Assembly: GCF_037042905.1 (NCBI RefSeq)
Contig: NC_087254.1
Coordinates: forward strand, 22,308,603 to 22,372,602
Direction of reading: 5' to 3'
Source of the DNA: Lytechinus pictus
Lineage: Eukaryota > Echinodermata > Echinoidea > Temnopleuroida > Toxopneustidae
Length of the DNA stretch: 64,000 nucleotides
Shown one piece after another: positions 12,738 through 24,500 of this stretch. The position numbers were made by a program, and so were the translations under genes. The number at the start of each line of letters is the position of its first letter. Positions within the stretch are counted from its first letter, which is position 1. Under the pieces are notes generated by a model that saw only the letters and a program-made list of their open reading frames with translations, was not told where the DNA came from and made no database searches.

Positions 12738-15470
12738 GGACTCCATCTCAATTTTTGTCTCCACAAATTTTGTGATCCTAGCCATGGTCTCCATTCTGTG
12801 ATAGATACCTTTGATTCATCTTTGTATTTCCTGTATAAGTTGAGATGCAGTGGCTGTAACATTTGAAATCAAACTCTGTAAACCTGATTTACATTTACGG
12901 AAATTGACAGCCTTATTAAACTGAATGCCATATTCATACCCATGAGATTACAATGGATAATTTACATGAAGTTCAATGTTTAAGGAGTGTTCGTGTTGAG
13001 AGCGTGATTTGAGCTGTTCTACCGAGCTCCAAAATCAACTTTTGGTATATGATACCAGTCACATGATTGGAAATAAGTGATCCCAATCCTAACATGATCT
13101 TTAAAGGGGAAGTTCTTCTTGAAGAAAAGTTTGTTGTTAAACTACATGTACATGTACCAGACAAAGTGATAAAACCAGGGGCGGATCCAGGAGTTTCCAA
13201 AAGGGGGGGCAAATTTTTCGGAGGAAAATTTAGACACGCAAAAAAAAAAAATTGTCAACCACAAATTAAGGATATTTCGTACCAGATTAAAATTGACACA
13301 CACAAAAAAAAGGTCTTCAATTTTTTTGTAATGGCATTTTTACATTAAAAATTTAATTTTGCTTCTCAAAAGGGGGGGGGGGGCATGTGCCCTCCCTGGA
13401 TAAAACGCACTGGTGAAGGTATGAAGAAAATCCATCAAACATTAAGAAAAATAATACAATTTGAATTTTTTTTTATTTCTGATGTCATATTCGAGCAGCT
13501 ACCCCATATTAAATATGTAATGGATTAATTTATAATGGCTCATAAGGAGCGAGTGTGAAATAGGTTGTCTGAGATTTAATAAAAAAACATTTTAGAAAAT
13601 GACATGTCATTGATTTTTTACAACATGGCATTGGGGAAGCTGCTCTTATTCATTAGGACGTCACAACCCCCCCACCCCCCCCCCCAAAAAAAATATCAAA
13701 ATTCTGATAACTTTGTATGCATGGATGCATTTCCCTAAACCTTCACCAATATTTTTACAATATAGTCAGGGTGAACTTTTTCAATTTCTTAGGGAAGGTA
13801 TTCCAATTTTCGATTGTTTTTCTTAGAGTAACAACATAGCTGCATACAACTTGACATGTGAAGAGAAAAAGTTGAAATACATGTAGCTCATGATATTTGA
13901 CTGATGATAAAGGCAAAAAATCTAATTCTTTTAAGATTGGCCAGTAAATGCAAACACTGTTGGAATCTCATATTCTGTAGAACTGTTTTACGGGAGAGGG
14001 GACGCTTTGTAATTAAAACGTGAGCACTGAGCTGCTGGCTCCAAAGCTTAACTAAACACTCCCTTGTCTTTCCACCGCTTCGGATCACTTAGCACCAGAC
14101 AAGTATTCCAGGCTTTCCAGTGAAAGCTTTGGTGTACATAGTCTACAATTCCAAACCAAGAATTTTATTAAGACCATTTTATGATAAATATGGTTTGAAA
14201 AATTATGTTTTTATTCAGTTATCAAAGAAAGTGTACATGAATGCATGACTAATGCAAGACTAATAACAATAAAGAACAAAAAAAAAATATGGGCCTAATT
14301 GATTAAATAGATGAATGCTGTGTACAGCAAACCTTAATTATTTTGTCTTTTAAATAGACAACGATGTTGCTGACAATGCACATCAAAGACTGATATGATA
14401 CATTTCATGACATTTCAATGTGACCCGTTAACCTTTAATAATCTTTTGCAGTACTGCTGGCATGTAGGCATTTGTACATGTATCATAAGAAATATTTTAT
14501 AATTTTGATTGCACTGTAACCTGCTATAACATTGACTTTTTGTCCTAAAAAAACTATTGATATAAACAAAAAAAAGGGTTTCTTATTGTAGACTACTAGA
14601 CTAGAGTAGCTTTGACTTTTGTCATAGGCCTCACATGTATCATGAACATTGTTTGCCTTAAATATTGGAAGATCTATAGTAATGCAGTCTATAATTAATT
14701 GCTATCTTAAGTGCATTGTTCTGCTCATTTTGAGTAATTACTTTAATTTGTAATATGACAGATTCCATTGTGTAATGAATTTTTTTCTTTAAACTTTCCC
14801 AGTATGGTTAAAGAGCATTGTATGACAGATGGAAACATGATTGTCAACTGAATATTCAAATGATTTTGAATAATGTTTGAATAATAATAATATAATAATA
14901 TTTTCTCTAAGTTGGCTGTAGATATATTTTTTAATAAAGTTGATTAAAAATATGAATACTATTATAGCCAATGTGCAGAGAATATCATTAATTTTAATTG
15001 AAAACTACATTTTGTAATTAATGTTACCAATTAAGTGGTTTACCAGGGGCTTTCATATGAAGTGGGCTATTATTTTGGAGTGGAATCCCCATTGCCCTCA
15101 TTGTATCTTTCGCTAATAAATGCCCTCTTTCACACCAGGTTGCTATATATTGATAGTGTACATTGTATGTTGGTGCCAAGCAATAGTTCTTACCCACTAG
15201 AAATTTTAATTTCTTTTCATGATGTGAATCATTTTCCATGTTTTTGCTTGTCTGCTTCAGTGAGAAAGAAATATTTTGACACATTATCAATTTTGTATGC
15301 AGTTTCATACTATGGAGCATTCAAGTACCAGTTGGGATTTGATTTGAATGCCATAAAGGTACATCAAATACTTTTCATTTGAATTCAGTATGCTCTAAAT
15401 TGGAATTGAACTAACAATTCATTTCTCATACATTTTTTTTTTCTTTTCCCACATCTTTTGTTTTCCTCAG
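12738..15470. other. Unassigned region with one small repeat
   Basis: 13176-13413 resembles a poly-G-containing repeat (GGGGCGGATCCAGGAG ... CTCCCTGGAT). The rest is AT-rich single-copy-looking DNA with short AT-driven open frames and no recognised exon. It is probably upstream NAA60 intron if the gene starts left of the window. Confidence 0.35.
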
Positions 15471-15567
15471 GATTCTAACATTTTGTCAGCAACATTTCCA
15501 GGGTCAACCCAAGTGGCTTACATTTTAAGCCTTGGTGTCGTGGAAGGATACAGACGGAGAGGCATTG
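15471..15567 (+). CDS. NAA60: NAA60 exon (GNAT core, start of acetyl-CoA motif)
   Basis: The acceptor is a pyrimidine tract ending CAG at 15470; the donor is GTAAG at 15568. The exon has 32 codons plus one base (enters in phase 0, leaves in phase 1). It encodes DSNILSATFPG, QVAYILSLGVV and GYRRRGIG. The beta4 strand and the first part of the acetyl-CoA pyrophosphate-binding loop lie here. A 115-codon open frame just upstream (15035-15382) shows no family similarity and is not joined to it. Confidence 0.92.
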
Positions 15568-18500
15568 GTAAGATTTCTTGAAAAGGCATATTCGGACTAG
15601 TCCTAATTTAGAACACCTCAAAGTTCTGGAGTTCTAGGTATTCTCTGATCAGAAAATTTAAAATACAAGGTATTTTTGCCGATGTGGAAGCAAAATGCAT
15701 TTAATATCCCGAAAGAAAATACCCGCTTAATAGTAGGTACTTGCCGAAATTATGAGAACTTTTGCAAGGACATTTTAAGGTCGCTTGAGGTGTGAAAGCA
15801 AATTTAAAGAACTTTCTCAACCTAGTGAGCATTGGGCGTGAGCGCAATCTGACTGTGCATGCTTGTAACTTACCACGAAAACAATGTACTTTGGGTCAGT
15901 ATGAATATGGTAATGATATTTTTTATCTTGAACAAGTTCTCGTAATTTAATGAATACTCAGGTGATGGAGGCGGTCTGAATACACCTATTGAATATTATC
16001 CAACTGATTAATAATCTGTGTGGTAATAGATTCAGTTTTGGTCTAGTGATGTGTTTGATTTTTTTTATAGTAAGATATAGTTTACGTTTGTAGTGAAGAG
16101 TTTTTGTTCAGTGAGGTGAGTGTTTCTCGGAAGAAGAATTATATATTTTCCTTTAAGGCTTCTGTTGTAGCATACATGCATGTCTTAAATCAAAGAGCGA
16201 GAATGGTAGACTTTACAGTCCTAGCTTCAGAATAAGTAATAAATTCCTTTTAAAAGGGGAGGTTCACCCTGATAACTACATGTAGTAGGCTTTAATAAAA
16301 AAGGAGAAGAATTAGAGAAAGTACATGTATACTGTATTGGTTAAATTTGGAAGACATCTATAAGGAATACAAGAGTTGATTTTCAAACTTCATATGCATG
16401 TAGCTGCCTGACATGTCAATAAATTCCATAAATTGCTATTTTTATTTTATTCATATTGACTGGGAGGGACGAGGGAGAGAAAGTTGTAAATTAAAATAAA
16501 AACAATTAAAATGGAGTGGTAACGATTTCAAAATGAGTTCAAGCAGAAATATATGCACGCCAAATTGCTCTGGAAGAAAATATTTACATGTATGTAATTG
16601 GTGAGAAATTAGCAATATAAGTATGGAATTCCATCAAATGTTGGGGATTTTTCCAAGCAATATTAATACGCTGTCCCACATATGTTTTTTTGTGTTAGTG
16701 ATAATCAGAATCTGTGTTGAGCTAATATTTCATGATTTTACAAAGATAAGTTTACATTAACCTTCTGAACCTTCTGAAGTTTACTCCGGCAAGGCAGTAG
16801 ACTGCAAATCGCCAGCGTTAATGTACCAGATTTAGATATATGATAATACAGTGCGTATCAAAAAAAGAGTTTACACTTTGAAAAAGCCCTGGGAATTAAA
16901 AAATATACAACATGTGGGTAATTTTTTCATATATAATCTTAGGTTTGGGTCTCATCTATCCAATGAAAGTAAAAATTTTGACAGAATGTTACACTTGAGT
17001 GAGCACTGTCCATTTTTTTAAAGCTCGCAGAAAATGCTAGTTTTCACGCTGTGTCAAGGGGAAAGGGCGAAATCAAATTTACCCTGCGAAACATTTCTCA
17101 TACATTTCCCTTGCACTTTTAGTCAATTGAAATAAAACAGATACATTCAAGCATTTTGTAACAATTTTGCCACCCAAATTGAAATTTCAACACTTAGTAA
17201 GCGCAACCTTTACCCTTTTTGTGCCAGCTGGATCTGAGGACATAACTAAATCTGAACAAAAGTTTATATCAGACATCTCCAGCATTTTTTTCACTAAGTT
17301 TTTATCATTTAAAGTGGGTTTAAATTTCATGTTTTATTTAATACTTGTTTCTCCTCACCTTTTCCAAGCATAACAATGATTAACAAAATGAAAATCAAGC
17401 CTAAGCCATTTCATGTAAATCACAGCTCGGTGTAAAGCAAATATCGTCACGATGGCCTCGGTGTGTGGGGGAGTGGGGTGGGGCGCAATGCACTCTTCGA
17501 AGTGTTTTGGGCAAGGAAACAAGTTAAAAAGGTAAAAGATATCTTCAAATCAAATTTACTAGCTAAATTCAACGTGTTCTTCATGATTAAGGTCTACTTT
17601 TATTCGCATAACCATTTCAAAGTTCTGCGCAAATCATTTTTCACTAACTTTTGAAAAGTAAGTGGTGCTCACTCAAGCGGAAATATTTTTCGACAGTTAA
17701 ATTGTCATTTGCTTAAATGGATCTGTACCAATGTTAAAATGTGGAAAAATCTTCAGGATATTACAAATGTATAATTTTACAGGATTTTGTAAACTTTTTT
17801 TATACGCACGGTATAGCGACAACCTTGATTTAAAAGACTTTCTCATGAAATAATTTTTTGCTGTAACTGCTTTCTTTAACCTTTAGCAGTGGTAGAAATG
17901 ATGAGCAAGGGAGAAAGACTTGTTTCAATTCTACAGCTTAATGGAAAAAAAATATGAGACAGAAAGTTTTTCAAAATGAAAAAAAGGGCGTTTCGAGGAA
18001 AGGAATATGCAGTAAAGAGAGAACACCCTTTTTTTTTAGTTGAAATGAAAAATCGAATTTGAAATACAATGTATAAATTTTATATAAAGTATCTTAAAAA
18101 TATACCTGTGTCATACGATAAACATGATTTTTTTGTACCCGTGTAGTCTGAAATTATGTTTAGAAAAATGAAAAGCTTTGAAAACCAAGCTACAAAGTCT
18201 CTCAAGTGCACTCGTGCATTGGTTTGTCCGTCATCTAATACATTATATTATACAGAAATACAAAGGATGGTGCATTTTGCATTTTTCCCTTTTCATTCAT
18301 AGAAGTGTGAAAGGTGTTTTGTTTCTTCCATCATGTGGAGCTGATGCTGCAGCTCTAAAATCATATTTTTGTTCAGAAAAAGTGGGGCATTGAATAATGG
18401 TTGAGTTGGACATATATAGATTCATGATGTTGTAATCTGTTGCCATGGTAACCATCGTATAATATAACAACAGAAAAAGTGAGATGAAAGGTTACTTGTG

Positions 18501-21500
18501 TGTGTGCAGGATGCCATATTCTACCAAGCAAAGCTTTTATGACATAGATGGCACATTCATTAATGATACCACTTTCTCTGTCTATTTTTCCTCATCCATC
18601 GAATTGGCAATTCTGTCAGCTAGCGAATCACTGGTTAAAGTCCACATAGACACATACATATTTTTTTTTACTGATTTCAGAGAATCTATGTGAAATAATT
18701 GGTTTGTCTGTCTAATTCATTATCCATGTTTGCTTGCTCTCATTTCTTTCAAATTGAAATCTGTGAAAATCAAATGAATAACAATAATTGCAGATTTTCA
18801 CTTCCATGTAGCATTCAAACTTATAACGTTATAAGCTTGGCGATTAAAATGCTCCGATTATTGTATTGTATATTGCAGGTCTTCAGTTTTCTTTCAAATG
18901 CAGGGTATAGATAAAATAGTTTGTCTATAAATGTAGTTAAATCCTGGCCAGTAGTCATGATAGACGGCAGTAATTCTTCAACTTTCATGTTCACTTTAAG
19001 CAGTTTTTTATTCCCTTTGAAATACAACATTCATGTTGTATTCAAGTATTCATGGGTAATGGTGAATGCATAATATGTTCCGGTAAAACTCTTCAGGCCC
19101 TTGATGTTTAATTCATATCAGACCATTGAATATTTCATGCTTAAAAAGAGAAGATGAGATAAAATTTTAGGGATAAGGGGACAGCTGATTTCCTTATTTT
19201 CGAACCCTCGTGCATTGTGCATCCTTGAATTGAATATCAAGAGCTGCAATCATAAAGTGCCATTAAAATAATTTTCTTTCTATACGACCAACAAAAATTT
19301 TATTGTCTCATGTTTTGAACTAAATGTCTTGTAAATAAAAATGATAGAGTGAAAGTAGCTGCTCAAACACAACCTATATTTGGCTACATGTAAAGGCATG
19401 AAACTAGGTTATGAATGAAAACACTCTTTCATAATTGCAAGTTAATGTATGAACCAATTCAGGTGCAGTACACATACTTGATCATCGCCAATTGCCGGTT
19501 TGGAGACGAGAAATAAGAACGAATTGCAGCCCGATGACAACAATTGTAAATAATTTTATAACCAAATAGTATCTGGGGTAGAGTAATTTATTCTGCCTTT
19601 ACCGTAAAGCAGCATTCCAAATTGACAGTGCAAATGTGGCTAATAACACATAGACCCGTTGAAAAGTCAAAGGTCATTTCTGTAGTGTATTGCACATGTA
19701 TGTATGTTTGTCATGTGAATTGAATATACATTCTTTTTGCAGGTATAGGGGCAATAAAAAAAAAATTATTACCCCCAACATGAGGGTTTGAGGATTTTTA
19801 AGATGTGATTTTGGATTGGCTGAGAGCAAAGTCACTCATGGTTTTTGTCTCGCCTGCATAGCAGAGCGAGACTATAGGCGCCGCTTTTCCGACGGCGGCG
19901 GCGGCGTCAACATCAAATCTTAACCTAAGGTTAAGTTTTTGAAATGACATCATAACTTAGAAAGTATATGGACCTAGTTCATGAAACTTGGACATAAGGT
20001 TAATAAAGTATTACTGAACATCCTGCGTGAGGTTCAGGTCACATGACCTAGGTCAAAGGTCATTTAGGGTCAATGAACTTAGACCATGTTGGGAAAATTA
20101 TTTTCAAAATCTTAACCGAAGGTTAAGTTTTTGAAATGACATCATAACTTAGAAAGTATATAGACCTAGTTCATGAAACTTGGGCATAAGGTTAATCAAG
20201 TATTAGTAAACATCCTGCTCGAGTTTCAGGTCACGTGACCAAGGTCAAAGGTCATTTAGGGTCAATGAACTTTGGTCAAGTTGGGGGTATTTGTTGAATT
20301 ACTATCATAACTTTGAAAAGTTATGGATCTAGTCCATGAAACTTAGACATAAGGTTAATCAAGTATTAGTGAACATCCTGTCTGAGTTTCAGGTCACATG
20401 ACCAAGGTCAAAGGTCATTTAGGGTCAATGAACTTTGGCCGTGTTGGGGGTATTTGTTAAATTACCATCCTAACTCTGAAAGTTTATGGATCTAGTTCAT
20501 AAAACTTGGACATAAGAGTAATCAAGTATCACTGAACATCCTGTACGAGTTTCAGGTCACATGACGATGGTCAATGGTCATTTAAGGTCAATGAACTTTG
20601 GCCGTGTTGGGGGTATTTGTTAAATTACCATCCTAACTTTGAAAGTTTATGGATAGAGTGAATGAAATGTGGACATGGGTGTAGTTGACAGTCTTAAGTC
20701 TCCGTTCAAATGTCATTTATGGTCAATGAACGTGGTATTATGTCATTATATGAATGATGTTTTTGTGAATGATTATTTTATAGTAGTTTTCAAAGTTAGC
20801 ACTGCTGCTATATTAAATTGCGTAATGCAGGCGAGACTGCCAGAGGCGTTCCACTTGTTAACATTGCAGTCTGTTTCCAATGAAATATTTGAAAGATTGA
20901 ATTGAAACTAAATGAATATTTTGATATAAATCAAAATTTTCATTTTTTGTCTCACCTGCATAGCAGAGTGAGACTATAGGCGCCGCTTTTCCGACGGCGG
21001 CGGCGGCGGCGTCAACACCAAATCTTAAAGGTATTGTTTAACTTTGTGAGCAGCCGATTAAAAAAATTCTCAAACCAAGATGAAACATGTGTACAAGTGC
21101 ATGTATTAGAACTAATAAACCCTGAAAACAACCATTATTGAGAATGAAAAGCTAAAACTACAAGGCAAACCCCGATCTTGTAAATAGGCGTCTTATAGAC
21201 GCCTAAATAGTACACATAAGTGTATGGGATGAAATTAAGATGGTGTTTTCAGTCACTTTATATTTCAATTTTTGAAGCACTAAATAATTATTTTCGAACG
21301 CAATTTTTTCTGGGCTTCATTTTTGTAACATATCACAGACACAGGTGACAAGTGTGACCTTCTAGCTCAGATTTTTTAAAAGTCAAACCAATGTTAACCA
21401 ATCACTTTAACCTAAGGTTAAGTTTTTGAAATGACAGCATAACTTAGAAAGTATATGGACCTAGTTCATGAAACTTGGCCATAAAGTAAATCAAGTATTT

Positions 21501-24500
21501 CTGAACATCCTGCCTAAGGTCATTTAGGGTCAATGAACTTAGACCATGTTGGGGGAATCAACATCAAAATCTTAACCGAAGGTTAAGTTTTTGAAATGTC
21601 ATCATAACTTAGAAAGGTCATTTAGGGTCAATGAACTTTGGCCAAATTGGGGGTATTTGTTGAATTACCATCATAACTTTGAACGTTTATGGATCTGATT
21701 CATGAAACTTGGACATAAGAGTAATCAAGTATCACTGAACATACTGTGCAAGTTTCAGGTCACATGATTAAGGTCAAAGGTCATTTTAAGGTCAATGAAC
21801 TTTGGCCAAGTTGGGGGTATTTGTTGAATTACCATCATAACTTTGAAAGTTTATTGGTCTAGTTCATAAAACTTGGACATAAGAGTAATCAAGTATCACT
21901 GAACATCCTGTGCACATTTCAGGTCACATGACCAAGGTCAAAGGTCAATGAACTTTGGCCATAATGGGGGTATCTGTTGAATTACTATCATAACTTTGAA
22001 AGTTTATGGATCTGATTCATGAAACTTGGACATAAGAGTAATCAAGTATCACTGAACGTCCTGTGCAAGTTTCGCGTCACATGATCAAGGTCAAAGGTCA
22101 TGTAAGGTCATTGAACTTTGGCCATTTTAGAGGTAATTGTTAGATTGCTGTCATTACTTTCAAATTTTATAGATATAGTGTATAAAATGTGGATATAGGG
22201 GTAATCAAGTTTCACTGACAAGTTTTAGGTCACATGATCAAGGTCAAATGTCAATGAACGTAGTATTGTTTCATTATATGAATGGTGTTTTTTGTGAATA
22301 ATTATTTGATAGCAGTTTTCAAAGTCAGCACAGCTGCTATATTGAATCGCGTGATGCAGGTGAGACCGCCAGAGGCATTCCACTTGTTCTTTGATTATTT
22401 CTGATGGTGGTTACATGTACTTCATGCATGTGGCATGGAGAGCTGCTCACAGCATTAAAGGTCAAGAACACCCCAGAAAAATGTTGATTTGAATAAATAG
22501 AGAAAAATTAAACTAGCATGACACTAAATTTTTTTATCAAAATCGGATGTAAAATGAGAAAGTTATGACATTTTAAAGTTTCGCCTATTTTTTGCAAAAT
22601 GGTGATATGCACAATTCGGTGACATGCAAATGAGACAGCCGATGATGTCCTTCACTCACAATTTCTTTTGTTTTTCATTCTTTGAATTAAACAATATTTC
22701 ATTTTTTACATATTTCACAATAAGGACCAACTTGACTGAACCATGTACATGTATTATTATTAAACATGCTAATTCCACAGGTTCAGGGAGGAATTAATCA
22801 TTGTTTCACATGACAATGAGGAGAAAATTAGAATATTAAATATTTCATATAATAAAATACAAAAGAAATAGTGAGTGGATGATGTCATCAGTCCCCTCAT
22901 TTGCATACCAACCAGAATGTGCATATAACTGCTTTGAATGTATACAATGTTTCAGTTTTGCTGATTTTTTTTCTCCTGTTATACAATAACCTTATTTACA
23001 TCACCCAAGTCCTTGATTTACATGGAGTAGGTCTATATGAACTTATAAATGCAATTAGTCCAAAAGCACTGAAATAGCTGTATGCAAAATGCTGTACTAC
23101 ATTGGTTAAATAAATTGTGTAAAGACCAATTACATGTATGTTAAATATGGACTTATCCATCTTATCCTTGTAGTTACTTCACTTACTTGTACATATTGCT
23201 GAATATATTTGTGCCACTAACAACATTAGGTAATCACTTCCGAGAGGTAGAGCCTTGTAGATTTAATGCATTTTTAATGGTTAATATTGGAGAATTTGCA
23301 GCAGTATGTTTATTATGGCCTTTCAAAGTATGTTTACAGTGGTTTTTATCATATTGGTTTGTTTACAATGGTTTTTATCATTTAAGTTTATTACAATAGC
23401 ATGTTTACAATGGTTTTTATTACATTTGTTTATTTGCAACAGTTAGTATGCCTATATTAGTTTTTAATCATATTGGTTTATTCATAACAATATGTTTATA
23501 GTGGTTTCATTCATTCATTTATCTTTCTTTTCCTTTCCAGCTTCTGCTCTCCTGGACAACTTTCTAACATCGTTGACCACATGTCCCCGGCAGATTGCCA
23601 AAGCTGTCTACCTCCATGTCCTAGCCACTAATACAGGAGCCATCAGGTTTTATGAGAAGCATAAATTCCAACGCCATGAGTTCCTTCCATACTATTACTC
23701 TATCCATGGTCAAGCCAAGGATGGTCTCTCCTATGTGCTCTACATCAATGGTGGTCAACCACCCTGGACACTCATATATCCTTTACTGAAAACCTATTCT
23801 TCCTTCTGGAAAGTTCTTGGGAAGTTTCATTTGATCTTAAAACATTACTATCTTTGCACCCAGCTTTTAAAGATATGTATTCCTCTTGTAGATTTCAACC
23901 ATGTCTGACAGGGAGAAAAATAATACACACTTTCTGGGGATACTTTTGAAGTTCACTAGCCCAAATTTGCTACATTATATTACAATTAACATTTGACCCT
24001 AAAGGAATTTTTGGGGTTCTTGGGGCATTTTGTTCTTAATTTGACAGTCACTATTTAATTTTTTTTCCGGAGTTCAATAATGATAATATTTATTTATCTT
24101 GAGACTCATCCATCAAAATGTCCTAAGTTTACATAAGAATGAATTATACAAATCAACCAGTTTAAAGACTGAATTCTCTATAAAATATATCTGTTGAACA
24201 GTCATATTTTTGTGTGATTCTTCCAGAAAGAGAAGTTCAGACATAGTGATGGGATAATCAGAACTGGGATAATCAGAACTAGAATAAAAACATTTTTCCT
24301 GCATCAAGAGAAAGATTCTGTGAGAAAAACAAGCAATGAACATGAACAGCCCAAATACACTTGCTAACAAACAAGGGGCAAACGATGAAATTGAGTCAGA
24401 AAAAGCTTGAATACATTAGTCCAGTTTTTATTTGTGCTTCTTGGAACCAAGGTTCAATACTGTTTGTAGTTGAATTCAAGGCTTGTGTCTAATATCTGAA

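Noticed and set aside
15035..15382. 115-codon frame upstream of the first NAA60 exon, as a possible upstream exon
   Set aside because: Does not resemble the NAA60 N-terminal part and carries no matching splice donor.
23492..23908. 138-codon single-exon reading of the NAA60 core
   Set aside because: Its first 16 residues are intron and its last 44 read through the U12 intron; conserved residues begin at 23541 and end at 23775.
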